Of a stretch of DNA of 64,000 nucleotides, positions 45,017 through 53,315 are shown in pieces. The position numbers and the translations under genes were made by a program. Position 1 is the stretch's first letter. Each line of letters begins with the position of its first letter. Source of the stretch: CAWBLP01 sp963789495 (GTDB lineage: Bacteria > Pseudomonadota > Alphaproteobacteria > Acetobacterales > Acetobacteraceae); assembly GCA_963789495.1 (NCBI GenBank), contig CAWBLP010000015.1, positions 1 through 64,000 of the forward strand. The letters run 5' to 3'. The notes under the pieces are model-generated. The model had not been told where the DNA came from. It saw nothing but the letters and a program-made list of their open reading frames with translations, and made no database searches.

Positions 45017-46345
45017 CTAGACCGGCAGGCTGATACGGGCCCGCAGGCCGCCAAGCGGGCTTTCCTCCAGCACGATGTCGCCGCCATGGGCGCGCACGAT
45101 GTCGCGGGCGATGGTCAGGCCTAGGCCGGTGCCGCCGGTCGCGTCGCTCTCGAACGGGCGGAATACGCTCTCGCGACGATCCGGCGGAATGCCCGGTCCA
45201 TCATCGTCGACGAGCACCAGCACCGCGCGTCCCTGGGTCACCGCGGCCAGCACCACATGGCGGGCGTGGCGCCGCGCGTTGTCCACCAGGTTGGTCACCG
45301 CACGCCGCAGCGCATTGGCGCGTAGCGAGAGCGACAGGACGGGCGGCACCTGCAGCGCCACCTCCGCCCCGGCCCGCCGCGCGCCGGCCGCCACTTCCTC
45401 CAGCATCGCCGACAGATTCACCATTTCCGCCTGTTCGGTGCCCTCGCCGCGTGCGAAGGCGAGATAGCCGCCGATCATGCGATCCATCTCCTCGACGTCG
45501 GCCTTCATCTCCGTCACGTCCTGGTGCAGTTCCTCCCGCGCGGGCATCACTTCCAGCGCCAGCCGCAGCCGGGTCAGCGGCGTTCGCAGATCGTGGGAAA
45601 CCCCGGCGAGCATCTCGGTCCGCTGCGCCAGGAAGCGGCGGATGCGCTCCTGCATGCGGTTGAACGCGGTGGCCGCCTGGCGCACCTCCGACGCACCCTC
45701 GGGCTTGATCGGACCGATATCGCGGCCGATGCCGAATGCCTCGGCCGCCGCCGCCAGGCGCCGGATCGCCCGCACCTGGTTGCGCATGAACAGCGCCGCG
45801 ATGACGAACACCAGCAGGGCGACACCAACCAGCCAGACGACAAAGATGTAGATGGTACCGGCATAAAGCCGCTTGCGCGGGGCGGCGATGTTCAGCACGC
45901 CATCGGGCAGCTGCAGCCGGATCACCACCGAGCGATTGTCGGACAGCCAGTCGGCGGTGAACGGGACACGAAATTTCTCGCGCAGCGCCGCGGCCAGGTC
46001 GTCGTCCATCGGACCCAGGATGTTCACCGCGTGCGAGCGGGGCAGCACCGCGCCAGGTTCGATGATCATCGCGAGGTCGAACTGGTGGCGCGCCTGGCGC
46101 AGCACCCACTCCCGATCATCCGGGTCCGGGAACCGGTGCAGCATGTCAAGCGTGTAGCCGATTTCGCTCACGATGGCGCCCGACAGCCGGCGCGAGACCA
46201 GGTCCAGATGGCTGCCGTAGAAGATCTGCAATGCCACGGCCTGCAGCAGGATCAGCGGCAGCAGGATCATCAGCAGGCTGCGCCCGAGCAGCGACCGTGG
46301 CAGGAATTTCTTGACGGCACGCCCGAAGATCCGAGGGCCTTGCAT
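45017..46345 (-). CDS. Sensor histidine kinase (EnvZ-like topology)
   Basis: This is a 442-residue membrane kinase. It has a first membrane segment (LLMILLPLILLQAVALQIFY), a roughly 130-residue periplasmic part, a second segment (IFVVWLVGVALLVFVIAALF), HAMP, then the H-box GVSHDLRTPLTRLRL, N-box NLVDNARRHAR, and G-boxes DDDGPGIPPDRR and GGTGLGLTIARDIV. ATG 46345 gives a short cytoplasmic N terminus. It lies downstream of petR on the same strand, so the two probably form a two-component pair. Confidence 0.9.
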   Translation of the reverse strand: MQGPRIFGRAVKKFLPRSLLGRSLLMILLPLILLQAVALQIFYGSHLDLVSRRLSGAIVSEIGYTLDMLHRFPDPDDREWVLRQARHQFDLAMIIEPGAVLPRSHAVNILGPMDDDLAAALREKFRVPFTADWLSDNRSVVIRLQLPDGVLNIAAPRKRLYAGTIYIFVVWLVGVALLVFVIAALFMRNQVRAIRRLAAAAEAFGIGRDIGPIKPEGASEVRQAATAFNRMQERIRRFLAQRTEMLAGVSHDLRTPLTRLRLALEVMPAREELHQDVTEMKADVEEMDRMIGGYLAFARGEGTEQAEMVNLSAMLEEVAAGARRAGAEVALQVPPVLSLSLRANALRRAVTNLVDNARRHARHVVLAAVTQGRAVLVLVDDDGPGIPPDRRESVFRPFESDATGGTGLGLTIARDIVRAHGGDIVLEESPLGGLRARISLPV

Positions 46346-46502
46346 CTCAAGCTCCCTGGACGCGAACGCGTCGAACGACGATTGCCTCAGTCCGCATCTG
46401 CATGGTCGCAAGCCGGGCGGCGCGATGCGTCGCGACCAGGCGGCGTGGCAGTTTGCGCCCCGATCGAGCCGACGCAGGCGCGGGCCGGATCGGACCGGAC
46501 AT

Positions 46503-47206
46503 CTACGGCCCGGGTTTCAGCACATAGCCACGGCCCCGCACCGTGTGCAGGAAGCGTGGCTCGCGCGGATCGACTTCGATCTTGCGGCGCAACCGGGTGA
46601 CCTGCACGTCGATCGCGCGCTCGCCCGCATCGTCCATGCCGAGCGCGGCGGCGATCTCCTCGCGCGACAGCACCTCGTTCGGCTTGCGGGCCAGTGCGGT
46701 GAGCAGAGCCGATCTCGCCGCCGGTCAGCCGGATCGGTTCCGCCGGGGCCGCGCAGCTCGCCGCGTTCGGCGTCGAATTCCGCGTCGCCGAGCTGCACCG
46801 GGCCGGCGGGCGAATTCGGCGGGCGGCGGCGGTGCGCGGCGCAGCAGCGCACGGATGCGCAGCACCAGTTCGCGCGGCTCGAACGGCTTGCCCAGATAGT
46901 CGTCAGCGCCCGCCTCGAATCCGGCGATGCGATCCTCCGGTGCGCCGCGTGCGGTCAGCAGCAGCACCGGCATGTCGTCGCGCAGTTCGCGCGCGCAGCG
47001 CCTCGGTCAGGCACCAGGCCGCTTTCACCCGGCATCATCACGTCCAGCACCATCAGATCCGGGTTGATGGCGCGCAGCTGGGTGCGGGCATCGGCGGCGT
47101 TTTCCGCGGTGGTGACGCGAAACCCTTCGCCGGCCAGGTAGCGCGACAGCAGGCCGCGCAGCCGCGCATCGTCATCGACCACCAGGATATGCGGCTCGTC
47201 CGGCAT
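46503..47206 (-). pseudogene. petR: OmpR-family response regulator (PetR-like), about five frameshifts
   Basis: The receiver begins PHILVVDDDARLRGLLSRYL, has the phospho-Asp stretch LMVLDVMMPGESGL, PVLLLTARGAPEDRIAGFEA and the lysine in YLGKPFEPRELVLRI. The winged-helix part has RAIDVQVTRLRRKIEVDPRE and FLHTVRGRGYVLKPGP. Reading it requires removal of one extra base near each of 47013, 47000, 46822, 46750 and 46711. No family sequence is missing, so with corrections it makes a normal 233-residue protein. The density of insertions is striking. It lies between petP and the kinase. Confidence 0.8.
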
Positions 47207-47276
47207 CACGCCTGCCGGATGCGCGGGGACGGGCCTGCGGCGTCAGCTTCTTCGGGCGCGGTCCGCTCGAGATAGT

Positions 47277-47821
47277 CAGCGGGCCTGCTCGTCCATGATG
47301 CCGCGCATCACGCGGCGGAAGCCTTCCACGGCCGCGGGTCCGGCCTCGCGATAGGCGTTGGCCAGACGCTCGCGCTGGCGCTCGAAAGGCGGCGTTCCAG
47401 CGCCTGGCCCGGTTCGGGGTGAGGGTCAGCAGCCGCTGGCGGCGGTCTTCCCGGCCGGGGGCCTGCGCGACGATAGCCCTGCTCCACCAGCGCGCTCAGC
47501 ACGCGGGCGAGCGACTGCTTGGTGATGCGCAGGATGCACCAGCAGGTCGGATACCGTGATGCCGGGATTGCGGCCGATGAAATGCAGCGCGCGGTGATGG
47601 GCGCGGCCAAGTCCGAGCTCCTCCAGGATGACGTCGGCGGCATTGGTGAAGTCGCGATAGGCGAAGAACAGCAGGTCCTGCGCCAGCCGCATATCCGGCT
47701 CGCGCGGGAACAGCAGCGCGGGCGCGGCGGGGATGGCGGATCGCGGCTCCAGCACGCTGACGTCGCCGCGTTTCGCGCGGTGGGGATCGACATCGCCCTT
47801 CGGTTCGGGCATGGCAGACAT
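47277..47821 (-). pseudogene. petP: MarR-family regulator (PetP-like), several frameshifts
   Basis: The protein has MRLAQDLLFFAYRDFTNAA, HHRALHFIGRNPGITVSDLL, then after an extra C near 47537 ILRITKQSLARVLSALVEQG, the recognition helix of PetP-like MarR proteins. After another near 47472 comes APGREDRRQRLLTLTP, and the end (ERQRERLANAYREAG ... VMRGIMDEQAR) is recovered after further indels near 47390-47415. The start may be ATG 47821 or 47812. It is divergent from ilvE with a strong palindrome between. Probably a real gene hidden by sequence errors. Confidence 0.72.
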
Positions 47822-47843
47822 TCCTCAGGCGGTGGCGGCGAAC

Positions 47844-47866
47844 TTACGTCAGCTTCGTTGACTTAA
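47844..47866. promoter_or_regulatory. Candidate MarR/PetP operator
   Basis: TTACGTCA-GCTTCGT-TGACTTAA is an inverted repeat with 8-base arms and a single mismatch, about 23 bp long, the size of MarR-dimer sites. It lies between the start of the petP-like gene and ilvE and overlaps a possible -35 box (TTGACT, 47858-47863). Autoregulation and control of ilvE are inferred. Confidence 0.6.
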
Positions 47867-47884
47867 TTGGCGGTGGATTATACG
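47858..47884 (+). promoter_or_regulatory. Possible ilvE promoter
   Basis: TTGACT (47858-47863) and TATACG (47879-47884) are separated by 15 bases, slightly short of the ideal 17. They point toward ilvE, whose start is 43 bases downstream. The -35 box is inside the palindrome. Confidence 0.4.
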
Positions 47885-47926
47885 GTACCCCGGCTTGAAA
47901 GCAACAATCTTGCGGAGAAGGCGGCC

Positions 47927-48829
47927 ATGGCGCTTGTTCCTTTCGACGACCGAGATGGATGGATCTGGTGGGACGGCAAGCTGGTCCCCTGGCGCGACGC
48001 CAAGCTGCATGTTCTGTCGCATGGGCTGCACTATGCCAGCGCCGTGTTCGAAGGCGAACGGGCGTATAATGGAAATGTGTTCCGGTTGCGTGACCACTCC
48101 GACCGTCTGATCAACTCCGGGCGCATCCTGGGCTTCGAGATTCCGTATACCGCGGAGGAGATCGACGCGGCCTGCATCGAGACGCTGGCGGCGAACAACC
48201 TGACCGAGGCCTATGTGCGGCCGATCGCCTGGCGCGGCACGGAGATGCTGGCGGTGTCAGCGCAGCACACGAAGATCCATGTGGCGATCGCGGTATGGGA
48301 ATGGCCGAGCTATTTCGGTGACGATAAGATGAAGGGGATCAGGCTGGGGATGGCGGAGTGGAAGCGCCCGTCACCGGAGACCGCGCCGACCGCCGCGAAG
48401 GCCACCGGGCTGTACATGATCGGCACACTGTCGAAGCACAAGGCCGAGGCCGAGGGCTACAACGACGCGCTGATGCTGGACTGGCGCGGCCGCGTGTCGG
48501 AGGCGACCGGGGCGAACATGTTCTTCGTGATGGACGGCGAGATTCACACGCCGACGCCGGACTGCTTCCTGGACGGCATCACCCGGCGGTCGGTGATGAG
48601 CCTGGCGAAGAAGCGGCAGATGAAGGTGATCGAGCGGCCGATCGAGGCGGACGAGCTCAAGCGGGCGACCGAGGTGTTCCTGGCCGGCACGGCGGCCGAG
48701 GTGACCGCGGTGCGGGAGATCGCCGGGCAGAATTACACGCCGGGCCGGATCACCGAGACGCTGATGAAGGATTACGAGGCGCTGGTGGTGCAGTCGCCGG
48801 CGGAGGTTGCGAAGGTGGTCGGCGCGTAG
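47927..48829 (+). CDS. ilvE: Branched-chain amino acid aminotransferase
   Basis: This 300-residue fold-type IV PLP enzyme moves amino groups between Leu/Ile/Val and 2-oxoglutarate. It shows IWWDGKLVPWRDAKLHVLSH, GLHYASAVFEGERAYNG, the PLP lysine in IGTLSKHKAEAEGYND and EATGANMFFVMDGEIHTPTP. ATG 47927 follows GGAGAAGG; the upstream in-frame TTG-type start at 47867 would overlap the operator. It is divergent from the petP-like regulator, an arrangement found in related alphaproteobacteria. Confidence 0.93.
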   Translation: MALVPFDDRDGWIWWDGKLVPWRDAKLHVLSHGLHYASAVFEGERAYNGNVFRLRDHSDRLINSGRILGFEIPYTAEEIDAACIETLAANNLTEAYVRPIAWRGTEMLAVSAQHTKIHVAIAVWEWPSYFGDDKMKGIRLGMAEWKRPSPETAPTAAKATGLYMIGTLSKHKAEAEGYNDALMLDWRGRVSEATGANMFFVMDGEIHTPTPDCFLDGITRRSVMSLAKKRQMKVIERPIEADELKRATEVFLAGTAAEVTAVREIAGQNYTPGRITETLMKDYEALVVQSPAEVAKVVGA

Positions 48830-48927
48830 CGAGGGCGGTCGGGCCACGGATGAAACTCCGTGGCCGCGTCTTGGCCTTTCTGAATTGGCGGGTTGTCGCG
48901 GCCGGCTCGTGCGGCACCTTCGTTTTC

Positions 48928-48995
48928 CGTCATGGCCGGGCTTGACCCGGCCATCTCTACCGGAACGAACGGGTCGCGCTGCAGCCGAAGCAAGC
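48928..48995. repeat. Dispersed GGCCGGG palindromic repeat, single copy
   Basis: cgtcatggccgggcttgac followed by ccggccatctctac repeats the arms at 29634-29740. The next bases (accggaacgaacgggtcgcg) also match the inner part of that pair read in reverse. It lies 99 bases after ilvE and may be part of its 3' end. Confidence 0.75.
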
Positions 48996-49289
48996 CTGTC
49001 GAACCGCCGATGCACAGGCAGGCCCAGCACGATCATGGCCAACTCCACTCTGCTGTCCGATTGCTTGCGCATGCCGTAGGGATGGGGAAGCGGGAGAAAC
49101 AGTCCGGTTGCGCGAGATCGACCGCCGGGCGGGATGCGGCGCGGCTTGCCGGGGTGGCATGGTCACCCCATTAGAACAGGGATGGAACCTGGACGCAGCG
49201 CGACGATGTTCCCTGCCGATGTGCTTGATCCTGGACCCGTGCGGGCGGTCCTCGGCGCCCTGGCTGTGGATTGCGGGATGGGGACGGGG
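48996..49289. other. Non-coding DNA before the tandem array
   Basis: About 300 bases without a recognised gene. Short frames are open in several directions but show no family match, ribosome site or coding bias that I can trust. Confidence 0.45.
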
Positions 49290-49905
49290 TGCAGTGTGCG
49301 GCCGAACGTAATGCTGAGGCTGGGCTCGAATTCAGCGCTGCGTCGGCGCAGGCAGGAGCCCATGCACCAGACAGCGGCAGCGCGTGCCGGTGGCCGGGTG
49401 GGATCGGTGGTGCATCGGCACGCACAGGACCTCATGCACCAGAACATGGCGGTTGGGCGCGTGCCGGCGTGCACGGGCCGCCCTGCATCGGCGCGCAGAA
49501 CCCCATGCACCTGGACGTGGCGATGCCGGCTGGTGCCTGGGCAGTGTTGGGGGTGCAACTGCCTACGCAGGACCCCATGCATCAGAACACAGCGATGCAG
49601 GCTGGTGTCCGGGCAGGAGCGGAGGCGCAAGTGTGGGTGCAGGACCCCATGCACCAGAGCCCCGCGGTCCAAACCATCGGCGGTGGGCGAGCCGTGGTGG
49701 GTCGGCACGCACGGAACCCCATGCACCAGAAGGTGGCCCAGCAGGCTGGTGCCCGGTCGGCATCGACGGAGCATCGGCGCGCGCAGCACCCCATGCACCA
49801 GACCGTAGCGTTGCAGGCTGATCTCCGCGCAGGGTCGGTGGTGCATCGCCACGCGCAGGACCCCATGCACCAGAACCCGGTGGCGTCTGCCCGTGCACCA
49901 TCAGC
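49290..49905. repeat. 72-bp tandem repeat array, about eight degenerate units
   Basis: Units start with ATGCACCAG at 49362, 49434, 49505, 49577, 49649, 49721, 49793 and 49865: period 72 except one 71-base unit. Conserved parts are GCAGGACCCC-ATGCACCAG and GCAGGCTGGTG; the rest varies. At the first and last junctions TGGTGCAT pairs with ATGCACCA across 18 bases, with weaker versions at others. Because 72 is a multiple of three, most units stay open in more than one frame; the plus frame reads a 24-residue MHQN-A-QAG-RAG pattern. No known protein or RNA family fits. Confidence 0.85.
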
Positions 49906-50072
49906 GGCACGGAACGGCGCCCGGTCTGCAGCGGCTCGGCACCATCACGGACACAACACCCGACACCATCCGGCGGACGACCGAACCGGCGCGACGACGC
50001 CACCATCCCAGGCAGCCCGGCGCGTGCCGCCCGCTCCGCCGCCGCTGCCAGACGCAACACAAGGACCTGCCC
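49906..50072. other. Region between the array and the amine oxidase gene
   Basis: It contains the promoter side of the amine oxidase gene (AAGGACC before ATG 50073). The repeat frame stays open to a stop at 50078-50080 with a His/Pro/Ala-rich composition, so a repeat-protein gene could overlap the oxidase start, but I cannot support it. Confidence 0.4.
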
Positions 50073-51362
50073 ATGCCTGACACGCCGACCGACACGGATG
50101 TGCTGGTGATCGGCGCTGGCCTGGCGGGGCTGGGCGCCGCCACCGCGCTGCGCGACCGCGGCCTGCGCTGTGTGGTGCTGGAAGCCTCCAACCGCATCGG
50201 CGGTCGTGCCTGGACGACCTATCCCGAGGCGCTCGGCGGCGCGTGGTTCGACATGGGGGCGATCTGGCTGCACGACGCCGAACACAACCCACTGGTGCCG
50301 ATCGCGGAGGCCGCCGGCGATACGCTGTTGCGCGCGGACGAATTGCGCCGCCAGCGCAGCTTCGTCCACGGGCGCGAGGCGACCCCGGCGGAGTATGCCG
50401 ACTACGCCGCCGCCTGGCCGCGCTTCGAGCAGCAAGCCGACCGCCTGCTGCACCTGCTGCCGGACGCGCCGCTGGCCGACGTCGCCAGGCACCTGCCCGG
50501 CGATCCCTGGGCGGTGACGGTGGAGACCTGGGAAGGTCCGGTGATCTGCACGGTGGAGGCGGACCGGTTCAGCCTGCGCGACTGGCGGCGCAATGCGCTG
50601 AGCGGCAGCAACCTGGTGCCGCAGGGCGGCATCGGCGCGTTCGTGCAGCGGCGCCTGGGCAACGGGCTCGACATCAGGCTGGAGACGCCGGTCACGCGCG
50701 TCCGCTGGAACGGCCCCGGCGGCCGGGTGGCGGTCGAGTCATCGCGCGGCACGCTGACCGCGCGGGCCTGTATCGTGACCGTTTCGACCGGCGTGCTGGG
50801 TGCCGGCGCGCTGGACTTCGCGCCAGCCCTGCCATCCACAGTGCAGGAGAGCATCGCGGCGCTGCCGATGGGTCTCGCGATGAAGGTCGCCCTGCGCGCC
50901 ACAGGCACGGATCGGCTCGACCTGCCGCTGCATTGCTCGGTGGATCGCCAGGTGACGCGCAGCGGTGAGCCCACGATGAACTTTCAGTGCTGGCCGTTCG
51001 GACGGGATTACGTGCAAGGCTGGGTCGGCGGCGACACCGCCTGGGAATTGGCGCAGGCCGGGGAGGCCGCGGCGGTCGACTTCGCCCTCACTCAGTTGCG
51101 CGCGCTGTTCGGGGCGCGGGTCGATCCGCTGTTCGCCGGCGGCGGCCGGCTGGTCACCCGCTGGGACGCCGATCCCTGGGTTCGCGGCGCCTATTGCTAC
51201 GCCAGGGTCGGCCAGGCGGATGCGCGCGTTCGGCTCGCCGAACCAGTGTGCGACGAGCATCTGCTGTTCGCCGGCGAGGCCTGTCACGATGGATTTGCCG
51301 GCACCGTCGCCGGCGCCTGGATCAGCGGGCAGGACGCCGTTCGGCGCTGTCCGCTGCGCTGA
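50073..51362 (+). CDS. FAD-dependent amine oxidase
   Basis: This is a 429-residue flavin amine oxidase/NAD(P)-binding protein. TDVLVIGAGLAGLGAATAL is the dinucleotide-binding motif, then VVLEASNRIGGRAWTT. NLVPQGGIGAFVQRRLGNG and the C-terminal LLFAGEACHDGFAGTVAGAW bind FAD. These are monoamine/polyamine oxidase features. The start at 50073 is chosen because upstream in-frame sequence is low-complexity. It stands alone between the array and a TRAP transporter; amine uptake by the latter is possible but unproven. Confidence 0.9.
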   Translation: MPDTPTDTDVLVIGAGLAGLGAATALRDRGLRCVVLEASNRIGGRAWTTYPEALGGAWFDMGAIWLHDAEHNPLVPIAEAAGDTLLRADELRRQRSFVHGREATPAEYADYAAAWPRFEQQADRLLHLLPDAPLADVARHLPGDPWAVTVETWEGPVICTVEADRFSLRDWRRNALSGSNLVPQGGIGAFVQRRLGNGLDIRLETPVTRVRWNGPGGRVAVESSRGTLTARACIVTVSTGVLGAGALDFAPALPSTVQESIAALPMGLAMKVALRATGTDRLDLPLHCSVDRQVTRSGEPTMNFQCWPFGRDYVQGWVGGDTAWELAQAGEAAAVDFALTQLRALFGARVDPLFAGGGRLVTRWDADPWVRGAYCYARVGQADARVRLAEPVCDEHLLFAGEACHDGFAGTVAGAWISGQDAVRRCPLR

Positions 51363-51495
51363 TGCTGCCCGGCTCTGACAGCGCAAGAGAGTGAGCCTGT
51401 ATAGACGCCTGCAGTGTGACGTCACCAGGACGAGGCAGTCGTCCGATTATCGTGCTGGCAAGCGGCAGCGCCGGTTGCGCAGCCCGGATCGATTT

Positions 51496-51521
51496 GGCAA
51501 GTTGTGAAATGCCAAGTTGCC
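51496..51521. promoter_or_regulatory. Candidate operator upstream of the TRAP operon
   Basis: GGCAAGTTG and CAAGTTGCC form an inverted repeat with one mismatch around an 8-base spacer. It sits 46 bases before dctP, a suitable position for a repressor or activator. No regulator gene is adjacent. Confidence 0.45.
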
Positions 51522-51567
51522 AGACCCTCATCAAGGGGGCGGTAGACCTGGTCAGGGGGGAAAATTC

Positions 51568-52716
51568 ATGGCTGTTGTTCGTCGCCGCGCCGTGCTCGGG
51601 GTCGCTGTCGCGCTAGGCGCATTCGGTGTTCTCGCCAGCGGATCCAGCCAGGCGCGGGAACTGATCTACGCCAGCGCCATTCCCGCCCGCCATCCGACCC
51701 ATGTCATGGGGACCGATCCATTCTTCGCTGTCGTCACCGCCGCCACCGGTGGGTCGCTCACCTTCAAGAGCTATCCCGGCGGCACGCTGGCTGGCGGCAA
51801 GGCGACGCTCAATGCGATCAGCAACGGCACCGCGGATATGGGCCTGTTGGCGGATATCTATACCCCCAATGATCTTCCGGTCAGCACGCTGATCAGCGAC
51901 CTGGCCGTGCTCGGCCGCGACGCGCGCGTCATGACCGGCGCGGTGAACCAGACCTTGTTGCTGGATTGCGCGGAGTGCAAGCACGACTATATCCGCCACA
52001 AGGTTCTGCCGCTCGCCAGCTATTCGCTGACGCCGTATCATTTCCTGTGCACGCCGCCCGGCATCTCCGATGTGAAGGATGTGCAGGGCAAGAAAATCCG
52101 TGGCACCGGCTCGATGGGCCAGCTGGTTGCGGCGCTCGGCGGCACGCCGGTGAACATCACCAGTGCGGAAATCTATGAGGCACTGCAACGCGGCCAGGCC
52201 GACTGCACCCTGGGTCCGATGCCATGGCTGAAGAGCTACTCGCTATGGGATCTCGCCAAGGTCGTCACCAGCTCCAGCGTCGGCACCTATCACGGCACCA
52301 ACTTCCTCAACATTCGCACCGACACCTGGAAGAAGCTGTCGGCGAAGGAAAAGAAGGCGATGACCGATGCGGTGCCGCACGCCACCCGTATGATCGCCGA
52401 AGCCTATGAGAAAGACGACGACGCGATCCGCAAGGAAGGCGAAGCGAAGGGCGTGAAATGGGTGAATTCCAGCGCGGCGCTGGATGAGGCCGTCGCGAAG
52501 TTCCGCGAGTCGGACATCAAGCGCGTCATCAGCATTGCCGAATCGCGCGGCGTGAAGAACCCCGAGCCGATCGTGAAGCAGTTCATCGCCGCCATCGCCA
52601 CCTGGACCAAGATCGTCAATGACATCGGCCCGGGCGATTGGACGACCGAAGCGCAATGGGATCAGTACGAGCAGGCGCTGAAGGCCCAGGTGTTCGACAA
52701 GGTGAAATACCCCTGA
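51568..52716 (+). CDS. dctP: TRAP transporter substrate-binding protein (TAXI/DctP type)
   Basis: This is a 382-residue periplasmic protein. The signal peptide is MAVVRRRAVLGVAVALGAFG followed by VLASGSSQARE. The mature part has LIYASAIPARHPTHVMGTDP, FKSYPGGTLAGGKATLNAIS and KKIRGTGSMGQLVAALGGTP, the DctP fold. KLSAKEKKAMTDAVPHATRM is the usual late helix. A GGGGGG site precedes ATG 51568. Together with the small and large membrane subunits it forms a sodium-driven uptake system; the ligand is probably an organic acid. Confidence 0.9.
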   Translation: MAVVRRRAVLGVAVALGAFGVLASGSSQARELIYASAIPARHPTHVMGTDPFFAVVTAATGGSLTFKSYPGGTLAGGKATLNAISNGTADMGLLADIYTPNDLPVSTLISDLAVLGRDARVMTGAVNQTLLLDCAECKHDYIRHKVLPLASYSLTPYHFLCTPPGISDVKDVQGKKIRGTGSMGQLVAALGGTPVNITSAEIYEALQRGQADCTLGPMPWLKSYSLWDLAKVVTSSSVGTYHGTNFLNIRTDTWKKLSAKEKKAMTDAVPHATRMIAEAYEKDDDAIRKEGEAKGVKWVNSSAALDEAVAKFRESDIKRVISIAESRGVKNPEPIVKQFIAAIATWTKIVNDIGPGDWTTEAQWDQYEQALKAQVFDKVKYP

Positions 52717-52760
52717 GCCGAACCTGACGCCCCCACCGCATCCAGCGCGGGAGAAATACT

Positions 52761-53312
52761 GTGCTGCTCGGCCTGGAACGCGTGCTCAACGCGTTCAGCA
52801 ACCTGATGATGATTGTCGCCGGCGTGGCCATCACACTGATGATGCTGCACATCGCCGGCGACATCCTGGCGAAGCTGCTGTTCAACCATCCGATCGTCGC
52901 GACGCTGGAAATCGTCACCTGGTACTACATGGTGGCGACGGTGTTCCTGCCGCTGGGCTATATCCAGATCCACAAGAAGCATCTGATGGTGGAGCTTTTC
53001 ACCATGAAGATGTCGCCGCGCACACTCGGCGTGCTGGACGGCATCGTTGGCATCGTCGGCGCGATCTATGTGGGCATTCTGTGCTGGCTCACCCTGCAAC
53101 ATGCGATCGAGCAGACCCTGGCCGGCGAAATCCAGGACGCCACCTTCTTCGATCTGCCGGTCTGGCCGACACGCTGGCTGCTGCCGATCCCAACCTTCGC
53201 GATGTCGCTGATCTTCCTGACCCAGGCGATCCGCGACCTCACCTTTGGCCTGACCGGCCGCGGTACGCCCTCGATGAGGCCTAAATCCGAAATGGTCATC
53301 GAGGAGGCCTGA
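52761..53312 (+). CDS. dctQ: TRAP transporter small permease (DctQ)
   Basis: This is a 183-residue protein with four hydrophobic segments, including LMMIVAGVAITLMMLHIAGD, YYMVATVFLPLGYIQIHKKH, IVGAIYVGILCWLTLQHAIE and TRWLLPIPTFAMSLIFLTQA. The middle charged loop fits DctQ. It starts with GTG 52761 after GGGAGA. The large permease follows 3 bases later. Confidence 0.88.
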   Translation: MLLGLERVLNAFSNLMMIVAGVAITLMMLHIAGDILAKLLFNHPIVATLEIVTWYYMVATVFLPLGYIQIHKKHLMVELFTMKMSPRTLGVLDGIVGIVGAIYVGILCWLTLQHAIEQTLAGEIQDATFFDLPVWPTRWLLPIPTFAMSLIFLTQAIRDLTFGLTGRGTPSMRPKSEMVIEEA

Positions 53313-53315
53313 GGC

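Noticed and set aside
49163..49870. Minus-strand repeat proteins in the 72-bp array
   Set aside because: Several frames are open merely because the period is a multiple of three. None has a ribosome site or family match, so no gene is called.
49290..49905. CRISPR array
   Set aside because: The period is regular, but the spacers share sequence (GCAGGCTGGTG), units are degenerate and no cas genes are near. It is a tandem repeat with diverged units.
51363..51567. Sigma-54 promoter for the TRAP operon
   Set aside because: TGGCA and TTGC words occur, but not with the required spacing.
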